From: Haloparvum sedimenti
GTDB lineage: Archaea > Halobacteriota > Halobacteria > Halobacteriales > Haloferacaceae
Assembly (NCBI RefSeq): GCF_001462205.1
Contig: NZ_LKIR01000135.1
Span: forward strand, 44,015-106,206
DNA length: 62,192 bases
Direction: 5' to 3'
Of the stretch, positions 35,562 through 43,175 are shown one piece after another (position 1 is the first letter of the stretch; every line of letters begins with the position of its first letter). The position numbers and the translations under genes are program-made. The notes beneath the pieces are model-generated. The model searched no databases. It saw only the letters and a list, made by a program, of their open reading frames with translations, and was not told the DNA's origin.

Positions 35562-36812
35562 ATGAGCGAGCAAGCAGAGCAGGCGAACGAGGACCGGCGG
35601 AAGTACGAGTTCCGCAAGGTCATCGAGGAGCTCACGGAGTACGAGGGCTCCGGGACCCAGCTCGTCAGCATCTACATCCCCGAGGACAAGCAGGTCTCCG
35701 ATGTCGTCGCTCACGTCACCCAGGAGCACAGCGAAGCGGCCAACATCAAGTCCAAGCAGACGCGGACCAACGTCCAGGACGCGCTCACGTCGATCAAGGA
35801 CCGGCTCCGCTACTACGACACCTTCCCGCCGGACAACGGGATGGTCATCTTCTCGGGCGCCATCGACTCCGGCGGCGGGCAGACGGAGATGGTGACCAAG
35901 ACCCTGGAGTCGCCACCCCAGCCCATCGAGTCGTTCCGCTACCACTGCGACTCGCACTTCCTCACCGAGCCGCTGGAGCACATGCTCACCGACCAGGGGC
36001 TGTTCGGGCTCATCGTGCTCGACCGCCGCGAGGCCAACGTCGGCTGGCTGAAGGGCAAGCGCATCGAGCCCGTCAAGTCCGCCTCATCGCTGGTGCCCGG
36101 CAAGCAGCGGAAAGGCGGGCAGTCAGCACAGCGGTTCGCCCGCCTGCGGCTGGAGGCCATCGACAACTTCTACCAGGAGGTCGCCGGGATGGCCAACGAC
36201 CTGTTCGTCCCCGAGCGTCACGAGCTCGACGGCATCCTCGTGGGCGGTCCCTCGCCGACGAAGGACGAGTTCCTCGACGGCGACTACCTCCACCACGAAC
36301 TGCAGGACAAGGTCATCGGCAAGTTCGACGTGGCCTACACCGACGAGTCCGGGTTGAAGGACCTGGTCGATGCCGGACAGGAGGCGCTGGCCGACCAGGA
36401 GATCATGCAGGACAAGCGCCTGATGGAGACGTTCTTCGAGAACCTCCACACGGGCGAGGAGGCCACCTACGGCTTCGAGCAGACCCGCCGGAACCTGATC
36501 ATGGGCTCGGTCGACACCCTCCTGATCTCCGAGGACCTCCGCTCGGACGTGGTGGTCTACGAGTGCCCCAACGGCCACGAGGAGTACGAGGTGGTCGACG
36601 CCCGCCACTCCACGCCGGACCACGAGTGTTCGGAGTGCCGCGAGGACGCCGAGGTGCAGGAGCGCGAGGACGTCATCGAGCACCTGATGAACATCGCGGA
36701 CCAGCGCGGCACCGAGACGACGTTCATCTCGACGGACTTCGAGAAGGGCGAGCAGCTGCTCGACGCCTTCGGCGGCATCGCCGGCATCCTGCGCTACTCG
36801 ACGGGCGTCTAA
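35562..36812 (+). CDS. prf1: Archaeal peptide chain release factor aRF1
   Basis: The 416-aa product is the aRF1/eRF1 class I release factor. The N-domain has the stop-codon-reading segment NIKSKQTRTNVQDAL (NIKS) with the YxCxxxF equivalent YHCDSHF, and the M-domain has the peptidyl-hydrolysis GKQRKGGQSAQRF (GGQ). The C-domain contains a zinc-binding CPNGHEEY/CSECRED region. It recognises all three stop codons and triggers peptide release. ATG 35562 lies about 28 nt after a TATA-like ATACTTAC (about 35530). Its 3' end is followed by repeat copy C. Confidence 0.96.
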   Translation: MSEQAEQANEDRRKYEFRKVIEELTEYEGSGTQLVSIYIPEDKQVSDVVAHVTQEHSEAANIKSKQTRTNVQDALTSIKDRLRYYDTFPPDNGMVIFSGAIDSGGGQTEMVTKTLESPPQPIESFRYHCDSHFLTEPLEHMLTDQGLFGLIVLDRREANVGWLKGKRIEPVKSASSLVPGKQRKGGQSAQRFARLRLEAIDNFYQEVAGMANDLFVPERHELDGILVGGPSPTKDEFLDGDYLHHELQDKVIGKFDVAYTDESGLKDLVDAGQEALADQEIMQDKRLMETFFENLHTGEEATYGFEQTRRNLIMGSVDTLLISEDLRSDVVVYECPNGHEEYEVVDARHSTPDHECSECREDAEVQEREDVIEHLMNIADQRGTETTFISTDFEKGEQLLDAFGGIAGILRYSTGV

Positions 36813-36887
36813 CTCCGTTTCTCCCTCCCGGCTTCACAAGCCACGAATTTCTCGAGAGTTCCGCTACGGCTGTCCGCTCAGAGATCT

Positions 36888-37345
36888 CGGCGGTCGGCGC
36901 GCGCGAGGAACGCGCGCGAGGGAGGTCGCGGGCGGGGCGCGATGCGGTGCATTGCGGTTACCGCGCCCCGCCCGCGGCCGAGGCTGGGGAGGGGTGAGGC
37001 TGCTGGGCAGTGTGGTCGCGGTGCGGTTGCGGTGGGTGGGACTGAAAGGGGCAGTCGGCTCGATCCGGCCCCGACGACGTAAGCACTCGCGCCGGGCGGT
37101 GTCTCCAGCGTCGCCGTGAGCGCGGTGCGGAGCGAACGGCGGCTCGAAAATCTCCGATTTTCGGCGCGCCACTGCACGCTGGAGAGCGGCGAGACGCGGG
37201 TTGTCTCGCCAGCCTGAGAGGCGCGAGCGCGCAGCGAGGGTCCCGCGAGCCTGCCGAGCGGGACGACGGCAGTCGCAGCCCGGCAGCCCGCGACTGCAGG
37301 CAGCCCGGACCGTCTGCCGGTACGCGGCCGGTCGAGCCGGCTGGA
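36888..37345 (+). repeat. Dispersed structured intergenic element, copy C
   Basis: Plus-strand copy closest to A. Its order is: CGGTCGGCGCGCGCGAGGAA; a perfect 15-bp hairpin (36927-36941 with 36962-36976) with a GCGGTGC loop; GTGAGGCTG; GGGACTGAAAGGGGCAG (37038-37054); the first inverted-repeat unit (37051-37070); the stem CTCCAGCGT/ACGCTGGAG (37103-37111 with 37176-37184) enclosing CGAAAATC/GATTTTCG; the hairpin GGCGAGAC/GTCTCGCC (37188-37195 with 37203-37210); a GTCCCGC/GCGGGAC hairpin; and the second inverted-repeat unit GGCCGGTCGAGCCGGC (37326-37341). It fills the 616-bp gap between convergent prf1 and ribE; nothing else is seen in 36813-37428. Confidence 0.75.
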
Positions 37346-37428
37346 ACGTTCGAACCGGATACGCACCACCCGATCCGATCGCCCCAGTCACCACTCCTTC
37401 TGACGGTCCCAAAAACGGCCGTGGAGCA

Positions 37429-38067
37429 CTACCTGTCTGCCGCGTATCCCTCGACCATGTTCTCTACGTACTTCGCGATCACGTCGACCTCCAAGTGGAG
37501 CGGATCGCCGGGCTCCTTCTCGGAGAGCGTCGTCACCTCGTAGGTCGTGGGGATGATCGCCACCTCGACGGCGTCCGCGCGCCGCTCCGCCACGGTCAGC
37601 GAGATGCCGTCGAGCGTCACCGACCCCTTCTGGACCAGGTACTGCCCGAGCCCTTCCGGGATCGAGACGGTGAGTCGCCAGTCCTCGCCGACCGACTCGA
37701 CCGCCTCGACGGTCGCGACCGCGTCGACGTGCCCTTGCACGAGGTGGCCGTCGAACCGACCGTCGGCGGGCATCGCGCGCTCGACGTTGACGCGGTCGCC
37801 CGGTCGGAGGTCGCCGAGGTACGTCTTCGCGACCGTCTCGGCCGCGAGGAACACCTCGAAGCGGTCGCGGTCGTCGTCGGTCGCGGCGTCCGAACCGTCG
37901 ACATCCGCGCCGAACGCCTCGACCGTCAGGCAGACGCCGGAGACGCTGATCGACTGGCCGTGGTGGAGGTCGTCGAGACCGGGCGCGGCGACCGCCAGCC
38001 GCACGCCGTCGTCGGTCGCCTCTCGTCCCACGATCTCGCCCGTCGTCTCGACGATGCCGGTGAACAT
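37429..38067 (-). CDS. ribE: Riboflavin synthase, bacterial-type two-domain
   Basis: The 212-aa product begins MFTGIVETTGEI and has two lumazine-binding repeats, each marked by a SVSGVCLTV/TLDGISLTV strand and by the VQGHVDAVATVEAV segment. Length and order match the bacterial trimeric riboflavin synthase rather than the pentameric archaeal RibC type. It dismutates two 6,7-dimethyl-8-ribityllumazine to riboflavin and its pyrimidine precursor. It works with ribB and rbkR at 11.7-13.2 kb but is not linked to them in an operon. Confidence 0.94.
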   Translation of the reverse strand: MFTGIVETTGEIVGREATDDGVRLAVAAPGLDDLHHGQSISVSGVCLTVEAFGADVDGSDAATDDDRDRFEVFLAAETVAKTYLGDLRPGDRVNVERAMPADGRFDGHLVQGHVDAVATVEAVESVGEDWRLTVSIPEGLGQYLVQKGSVTLDGISLTVAERRADAVEVAIIPTTYEVTTLSEKEPGDPLHLEVDVIAKYVENMVEGYAADR

Positions 38068-38197
38068 GTCCGAGGGTTTGGCGGCCGCGACAAAACCGTT
38101 GTCGTGTGCAGATCTGGAACGGTGGCGGGACGGGAGACGGAACCGCGGCCGCCTCCGCGAGCGACCGTCTCCACCCTCCGGCCCGCCGTCGCGACCC

Positions 38198-38205
38198 TTT
38201 TAGGA
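38198..38205 (+). promoter_or_regulatory. TATA box of the 89-aa membrane-protein gene
   Basis: CCTTTTAG lies 23-30 nt before ATG 38228. The 160-bp region 38068-38227 holds only the two divergent promoters. Confidence 0.5.
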
Positions 38206-38227
38206 GTCGCCCGGCTACGGGTGAGCG

Positions 38228-38497
38228 ATGAAGTTCGGCCTGCTGGACATGCTCGGGCTGGCGGCGTCGCTGGCGTTCGCGCTCCCGGTCGGTAACTACG
38301 GCCTGATGCGGCTGCTCGCGGGCGAGACCGCACTCGGCACGGCGATGGTCGTCGTCGCCGTGGCGATGGTGGTGCTGCCGCAGTTCTTCTTCGACCCCGC
38401 GAGGATCGCCCGCGGGCTGCTGGCCGGGCTGTTGCCCGCTCGGTTCCGGAGCGACGCCGACGAGGCGGAGCCGGGGTCCGATCCGGTCGAAAAGTAG
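38228..38497 (+). CDS. Small haloarchaeal two-helix membrane protein
   Basis: The 89-aa product has two hydrophobic helices (MLGLAASLAFALPVGNYGLMRLL and TAMVVVAVAMVVLPQFFF), then a short amphipathic LARGLLAGLLPARF-like stretch and an acidic tail. Its pattern resembles a conserved haloarchaeal family I recall as DUF7533, unverified. The function is unknown. It is convergent with the radical SAM gene across an 84-bp gap holding a 17-bp tandem repeat. Confidence 0.7.
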   Translation: MKFGLLDMLGLAASLAFALPVGNYGLMRLLAGETALGTAMVVVAVAMVVLPQFFFDPARIARGLLAGLLPARFRSDADEAEPGSDPVEK

Positions 38498-38535
38498 GCG
38501 GTCGAAACGTAAGCGGCCGAAACGCGTGCGCTCGC

Positions 38536-38580
38536 GCCGCGGCCGGGCGCAGAAAACGGCCGGGCGCAGAAAACGGCCGG
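38536..38580. repeat. 17-bp tandem repeat in a convergent gap
   Basis: CGGCCGGGCGCAGAAAA occurs twice in tandem, followed by a partial third CGGCCGGGC. It lies between the stops of the 89-aa membrane-protein gene and the radical SAM gene and may act as a terminator region. Confidence 0.6.
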
Positions 38581-38581
38581 G

Positions 38582-39580
38582 CTACGCGACCGGCGTCCGC
38601 TCGACGACCGTGCCGTCGACGGTCGGGTACTGCTCGACGATCTCGCCCTCGTCGAGGTCGCCGTCCTCGACCATCTCCTCCAAGAGCCACCACGCCACCT
38701 CGACGTGGTTCGACTTGACCGTGTAGAACTCCTCGGGGACGCCGAGCTCCTCGAAGCGCTCGGCCGGCGCGTACGCCTTCCCGTAGACGAGCGTGCCGTC
38801 GTCGGTCACCTCGTCGAACTCGCGGCGGAGGTTCTTCGCCATGCGCTTGAGCCGGTTGCGGTGCTGGGCCGCGTCCTTGAAGACGCTGGTACAGAAGTAC
38901 ACCTTCTCGTGGGAGGCCATCTCCTCGAGGATGGCGTCGTCCTTCGACCCCTCGACCGCGGACATGTGGCCCTCCTGCAGCTCGAAGCCCTCCTCCTGCA
39001 TCCGGCGGTAGTTGCCGTCGGACATCTCGAACTCGTTGATGTTGCAGAACTCGGCGGCGCCCTCGTCGAGGAACTCCAGGAACTCCGGCTCGGCGCGGAT
39101 GCCCGGGATCTCGAACGCGGGCGTGAGTCCCTCCTCGCGGGCGATGTGGAGGATCTCCTCCCATTCGGTGCCGTGCATGTCGCCCCACAGCTCCAGCGGC
39201 GGGTGGAAGCGGATCTCGTCGAGGCCCGCCTCCGAGAGCCGCCGCATGTTCTCGCGGCCGCCGGGGATACCGGTGTAGAGGTGGGTGTGGTGGTCCTCGC
39301 CGTACTCCTCCTTCAGCAGTTCCAGGTAGTGGCACGTCTTCTCGAGGGCTTCCTGCGGCTCGCCGCCGGTGATGGAGGTGCCGAGCGCGCTCATGCGCTC
39401 CGCCTCCGCGAGCACGTCCTCGTCCGACTCCACCTTCCGCTCGTTGGCGTAGACGTCCGTGACGTTCTTCCGGTTCTCGCCGAGGGGGCAGTAGAAGCAG
39501 TCCCGCTGGTCGCAGTAGCCGTAGACGAACAGGACCATCTTCCCGCCCTTGGCGCACTGTTCACAGCCCTTCGAGATCAT
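38582..39580 (-). CDS. Radical SAM protein with unusual cysteine spacing
   Basis: The 332-aa product has a radical-SAM cluster region VYGYCDQRDCFYCPLGENRK (about residues 19-38) with cysteines spaced Cx4Cx2C rather than the usual Cx3Cx2C. It continues as a TIM-barrel type sequence: TSITGGEPQEALEKT (the GGE motif), YTGIPGGRENMRRL and IRFHPPLELW. Another cysteine pair, CEQC, precedes the cluster. The family is an archaeal radical SAM group related to pyruvate-formate-lyase-activating-like proteins; the reaction is unknown. ATG 39580 is well placed in a 124-bp region shared with the divergent lipoprotein gene. Confidence 0.82.
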   Translation of the reverse strand: MISKGCEQCAKGGKMVLFVYGYCDQRDCFYCPLGENRKNVTDVYANERKVESDEDVLAEAERMSALGTSITGGEPQEALEKTCHYLELLKEEYGEDHHTHLYTGIPGGRENMRRLSEAGLDEIRFHPPLELWGDMHGTEWEEILHIAREEGLTPAFEIPGIRAEPEFLEFLDEGAAEFCNINEFEMSDGNYRRMQEEGFELQEGHMSAVEGSKDDAILEEMASHEKVYFCTSVFKDAAQHRNRLKRMAKNLRREFDEVTDDGTLVYGKAYAPAERFEELGVPEEFYTVKSNHVEVAWWLLEEMVEDGDLDEGEIVEQYPTVDGTVVERTPVA

Positions 39581-39704
39581 TCGTCCCTCTCTACCGGCTC
39601 GGGACTCAAAAAGCGTCCGGAGCGTCCGCCCCGTGTGTGCCGCGTTCCCGTGCGACGCGGTGTCTGACGGAAGGTTTGTGCCTCGCGAGCGCCTCCGGAC
39701 GGTC

Positions 39705-40418
39705 ATGGAACGCGAGGCACGCGAGGCGACTGACCGCGCGGACGCCGTGACCGGAACCACGCGCCGCCGCCTGCTCGCCGCCGGGGGCGCCGCGGCGGTC
39801 GTCGGGCTGGCGGGCTGTGCGGGCATCGATACGGACCTGATAACCGGCTCCGGGCCGGCGGAGTTCGACGCGGAGGCGGCGACGGTCGCGGACGCGACCC
39901 TCTCGGAGACGGGCTACGAGCTCGTCGACGTGAGCGAGGACGTGCGCACTGAGTCGTTCGAGGTGGCCGACCAGACTCGCGAGGTCGAGGTGACGAGCCA
40001 CTTCGCGGAGTACGACCGCGCGGTGGAGATCCTCGGGGAGCGCTTCCAGGCGGCCGTCTTCGTCGCGTTCTCGACCCCGCAGATCGAGGTGCTCGGCCGG
40101 ACGTTCAACCCCGTCGGCGACATGTCCAGCGAGGACCTCGCCGAGATGGTCCAGAGCCGGTACGACGGCGTGGAGGACCTCGAGCGGCGCTCGGAGTACG
40201 AGACGACCGTCGCCGGGAGCCAGTCGCGGGTCGTCCAGTACGACGCCCGCGCGGATCTGGCCGAGAGCGGCGTGACCGTCGACCTCGTGCTCCACGTCGC
40301 GGACCCCGTCGCGGTCGGCGGCGACTTCGTGGTCGGGATCGGCGCCTATCCGGAGGCCGTCGGCGACGGGGACGCCGTGCGGGCGCTGCTGAACGGGATC
40401 GAGCACCCTGAGGCCTGA
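39705..40418 (+). CDS. Tat-dependent lipoprotein
   Basis: The 237-aa product has a twin-arginine signal TTRRRLLAAGGAAAVVGLAGC (about residues 18-38) ending in a lipobox cysteine (LAGC). It is therefore exported folded by the Tat system and lipid-anchored. The mature part (about 200 aa) is acidic, with VAFSTPQIEVLGRTFNPVGDM and is probably beta-rich; I recall a haloarchaeal family (DUF6517) with this pattern, unverified. It is a potential client of the tatCo/tatCt pair encoded in this window. Confidence 0.8.
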   Translation: MEREAREATDRADAVTGTTRRRLLAAGGAAAVVGLAGCAGIDTDLITGSGPAEFDAEAATVADATLSETGYELVDVSEDVRTESFEVADQTREVEVTSHFAEYDRAVEILGERFQAAVFVAFSTPQIEVLGRTFNPVGDMSSEDLAEMVQSRYDGVEDLERRSEYETTVAGSQSRVVQYDARADLAESGVTVDLVLHVADPVAVGGDFVVGIGAYPEAVGDGDAVRALLNGIEHPEA

Positions 40419-40473
40419 ACGCGGCCCGCCGGGGCAGTCCTCGACCGTCTCCCGGCCCGTCGCCGTGGCCGAA

Positions 40474-40482
40474 AGCATATGC
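40474..40482 (+). promoter_or_regulatory. TATA box of the DUF373 gene
   Basis: AGCATATGC lies 25-33 nt before ATG 40507, giving a leaderless transcript. Confidence 0.55.
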
Positions 40483-40506
40483 CGAGCGACCGCGTAGCCC
40501 GTCCCG

Positions 40507-41628
40507 ATGCTGTTGGTTCTCTGTGTCGACCTCGACGACGACCTCGGCCGCAAGACCGGGATCCCCACCCCGGTGATCGGCGCGGACGAGGTCACCGAGG
40601 CCGCGGTCGCGCTCGCGACCGCCGACCCGGAGGACTCCGACGTGAACGTGCTCTTTCAGGGCGTCAACGTCCACGACGAGTTGGCCGCCGAGACCGGCGA
40701 GGAGGTGGAGGTCGCGGCCGTCACCGGCGTCGACGGCTCCGACGTGCAGGCCAACCGCAAGGTGGGCAACGAGGTCGACCGCGTGCTCGCGGAGCTGGCG
40801 ACCGGCGAGGAGGTGCGCGCGGTCGTCATCACCGACGGCGCGCAGGACGAGTCCGTCCTCCCCGTGATCCGCTCGCGGATGCCGATCGACGGGGTCCGGC
40901 GCGTCGTCGTCCGGCAGGCGCAGAACCTTGAATCGATGTACTACACGATGAAGCAGGTGCTCGCGGACCCCGAAACCCGCGGCACCGTCCTCGTGCCGCT
41001 GGGTATCCTGCTCCTGATCTACCCGCTCGTCGTCGTGGCAAACCTGTTCAACGTGGCCGGCGCCGCGGTGCTGGGACTCATCTCCGCGCTGTTGGGACTC
41101 TACTCGCTGTTCCGCGGACTCGGACTGGAGGCCAGCGTGGACACGGTCGCCGACCGCGTCCGGAACGTGCTGTACGCCGGCCGGGTGACGCTCATCACCT
41201 ACGTCGTCGCGCTCGCGCTGCTGATCATCGGCGGCGTGCAGGCGGTCGAGACCGTCGATCGAGTCCGCGCTCTTGCGGGCGGCGGGACCGTCCCGGTCGG
41301 CACCGCGGCCGCCGCCTTCGTCCACGGGTTCGTCCAGTGGGGCGCCGCCGCGGGGATCACCTCCAGTCTGGGCCAGGTGACCGACGAGTACCTCGCGGAC
41401 CGGTTCCGCTGGCGCTACCTCAACGCGCCGTTCTACGTCGTCGCCATCGCGGTAGTTCTGTACGCCCTCTCCGGGTTCTTCCTCCCCGCCGGGGTCCCCG
41501 GCGTGACGAGGCTGACGCTCGGCGACCTCGCGCTCGCGCTCACCGCGGGGACGCTGCTCGGCGTGTTGAGCACGCTGACGTTCGCCGTGGTCGAGTCGCG
41601 GATCGCCTCGACGGCGGAGCCGACCTGA
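40507..41628 (+). CDS. DUF373-family integral membrane protein
   Basis: The 373-aa product has a soluble N-terminal domain (residues 1-150) opening LLVLCVDLDDDLGRKTGI and containing GNEVDRVLAELA, AVVITDGAQDESVLPVI and VVVRQAQNLESMYYTMKQV, the hallmark of archaeal DUF373. About six membrane helices follow (150-365). The Asp-rich N-terminus suggests metal or nucleotide binding, but no activity is known to me. It is convergent with the minus-strand TatA-like small gene. Confidence 0.85.
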   Translation: MLLVLCVDLDDDLGRKTGIPTPVIGADEVTEAAVALATADPEDSDVNVLFQGVNVHDELAAETGEEVEVAAVTGVDGSDVQANRKVGNEVDRVLAELATGEEVRAVVITDGAQDESVLPVIRSRMPIDGVRRVVVRQAQNLESMYYTMKQVLADPETRGTVLVPLGILLLIYPLVVVANLFNVAGAAVLGLISALLGLYSLFRGLGLEASVDTVADRVRNVLYAGRVTLITYVVALALLIIGGVQAVETVDRVRALAGGGTVPVGTAAAAFVHGFVQWGAAAGITSSLGQVTDEYLADRFRWRYLNAPFYVVAIAVVLYALSGFFLPAGVPGVTRLTLGDLALALTAGTLLGVLSTLTFAVVESRIASTAEPT

Positions 41629-41664
41629 CCCGACGGTCGCCCCCACCGACCGTCCGGGCCGGGA

Positions 41665-41949
41665 TCAGAGTGCGTCGCGGTCGTCCGCGTCGGCGCCAGC
41701 GTCGTCGGTCGCTGAGTCCGCGTCGGCGCCGGTGTCGTCCGTCTCTGCCGCTGTGGGGCCGTCGTCGGTCGCGGCAGCCGTGTCGGCCGAAGAGGTATCG
41801 CCCCCGCCGCGGCGCCCGCGGAGCCACCACCCGACCCCGACGCCGAGCGCCAGCGAGGCGGCCGGGAACGCGAGCACGAACAGCAGGAAGACGATCAGTA
41901 GCTCCGGACCGCCCGGAACGCCGAACTGGAGCACGGAGGGCACGGTCAT
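41665..41949 (-). CDS. Single-helix protein with TatA-like N-terminus
   Basis: The 94-aa product starts with QFGVPGGPELLIVFLLFVLAF, very similar to the GxPGGPELLI transmembrane start of haloarchaeal TatA. However, the following FG-hinge and amphipathic helix of TatA are absent. Instead a second hydrophobic, Gly-rich run leads to WWLRGRRGG and a 45-residue Asp/Thr/Ala tail. It could be a diverged TatA or an unrelated anchor. It lies upstream of nothing on its strand and is 41 bp from the next minus-strand gene's stop. Confidence 0.65.
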   Translation of the reverse strand: MTVPSVLQFGVPGGPELLIVFLLFVLAFPAASLALGVGVGWWLRGRRGGGDTSSADTAAATDDGPTAAETDDTGADADSATDDAGADADDRDAL

Positions 41950-41990
41950 GCTCCAACGACTCCCGTCTCGTCACAAAAGGATGTCGCCGG

Positions 41991-42263
41991 CTACCGGGAG
42001 CTGTCGTTCCCGCGGTCGTCACCGTCTGTTTTCCGGTCGTCATCGTCGCTCCCGCGTCCGCCGCCGGTCTCCTCGTCCTCGGGCGCGGCGTCTCGCCGCC
42101 GCACCTGCAGGTACTCGCGGGCGCCGGCCGCGAACTTCACTCCGAAATAGACCAGCGCCAGCGCCGCGGCGGTGCCGATGGCGGCGATGGCGACCGTCTC
42201 GCCGCCGATCTGCAGCGGAACGGCGATAGCGAGGCCGTCGACGGGGACGACGGTTGCGGCCAT
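41991..42263 (-). CDS. Small membrane protein downstream of pyrE
   Basis: The 90-aa product from ATG 42263 has one clear hydrophobic segment (VAIAAIGTAAALALVYFGVKFAAG) and a charged, disordered C-terminus (Arg/Asp/Glu/Gly-rich). It starts only 4 bp after the pyrE stop on the same strand, so it is probably co-transcribed. No family is recognised and no link to pyrimidine synthesis is evident from sequence. Confidence 0.65.
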   Translation of the reverse strand: MAATVVPVDGLAIAVPLQIGGETVAIAAIGTAAALALVYFGVKFAAGAREYLQVRRRDAAPEDEETGGGRGSDDDDRKTDGDDRGNDSSR

Positions 42264-42267
42264 GGGG

Positions 42268-42807
42268 TCACTCCCGGTCGTCGAGCAGTTGCGAGGCGGT
42301 GACCAGCGCGTCCAGTTCCACGTCGTGCTCCGCGAGCAGTTCGCGGGCCCCCTCCTCACGGTCGACCACGACCAGCACGCGGTTCACGACGGCGCCGGCC
42401 TCCCGGAGGGCTTCGACGGCGTCGACCGCGGACTGACCGGTCGTCGCGATGTCCTCCAGCACGACGACCTCCTCGCCCTCGGCGAGGGTCCCTTCGATCC
42501 GGTTGCCGGTGCCGTACTCCTTCGCCTGCTTGCGCGCGATGACGTAGGGGCGGTCGAGTTCAACCGCGGTCACCGCCACCAGCGGGACGGCCCCGAGCGC
42601 CACCCCCGCGAGGGTCGCGTCCGTGTCGCGGAGCCGGTCAGCGAACGCCGCCGCGATGAGGTCCAGACAGTGCGGGTCCGTCTCGAAGAGGTACTTGTCG
42701 ACGTAGTAGTCGCTCGTGCCTCCGTGGGAGAGCTCGAACTCGCCGTACTGCACGGCGTCGGCCGCGCGCAACGCCGCGATGAGGTCGTCGGGTGCGTCGT
42801 CGGGCAT
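42268..42807 (-). CDS. pyrE: Orotate phosphoribosyltransferase
   Basis: The 179-aa product has the type I PRTase fold with the PRPP-binding motif [21 protein letters not shown], the flexible-loop region [11 protein letters not shown] and the substrate start [16 protein letters not shown]. It joins orotate and PRPP to form OMP in UMP synthesis. ATG 42807 lies 25-32 nt from a TATA box (GTTTATGC on the minus strand, 42832-42839). A longer in-frame start at 42930 would span that promoter. Confidence 0.94.
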   Translation of the reverse strand: MPDDAPDDLIAALRAADAVQYGEFELSHGGTSDYYVDKYLFETDPHCLDLIAAAFADRLRDTDATLAGVALGAVPLVAVTAVELDRPYVIARKQAKEYGTGNRIEGTLAEGEEVVVLEDIATTGQSAVDAVEALREAGAVVNRVLVVVDREEGARELLAEHDVELDALVTASQLLDDRE

Positions 42808-42831
42808 CACTCGCGTAGGCGGCCGCGGGCG

Positions 42832-42839
42832 GCATAAAC
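42832..42839 (-). promoter_or_regulatory. TATA box of pyrE
   Basis: GTTTATGC on the minus strand precedes ATG 42807 by 25-32 nt. Confidence 0.6.
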
Positions 42840-42885
42840 GGGTCGGAACGACCGCCGTTCTCGAATCGCCGATACGGCAAAAAGA

Positions 42886-42894
42886 CATATATAG
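42886..42894 (+). promoter_or_regulatory. TATA box of the zinc micro-protein gene
   Basis: CATATATAG, one of the strongest TATA boxes in the window, lies 24-32 nt before ATG 42918. Confidence 0.7.
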
Positions 42895-42917
42895 TGGTAC
42901 GTCATACCATGCCGTGT

Positions 42918-43103
42918 ATGTCGTCTGCACCCAGCACGAACGACGACGAGCTGTTCGACGAGTTCCTCGCGGACAACGGCCACGAGACGGAGATCGTACG
43001 CTGGGAGCGATCGTATAACAAGAAGCAGTGTCCGGACTGCGGGGCGCTTCACGACGAGTCGGCCGCGACCTGCGGGGTCTGCGGCTGGGATCCTGCGGCC
43101 TGA
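42918..43103 (+). CDS. Zinc-ribbon micro-protein
   Basis: From ATG 42918 the product is 61 aa. An acidic N-terminal half ([29 protein letters not shown]) is followed by two CxxC knuckles, CPDC and CGVC, about 15 residues apart, which suit one zinc ion. The pattern matches a conserved haloarchaeal small zinc-finger family (HVO_0416-like in my recollection, unverified). ATGs at 42894 and 42909 are in frame, but the TATA spacing favours 42918. The strong promoter suggests substantial expression; the role is unknown. Confidence 0.8.
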   Translation: MSSAPSTNDDELFDEFLADNGHETEIVRWERSYNKKQCPDCGALHDESAATCGVCGWDPAA

Positions 43104-43175
43104 CGGTCGCGTCGGCCGCGTCGGCCGCGCCACTACCGGTCCGTTTTCAGAAATTTCGCAGCGCGCGAGCGCCGG

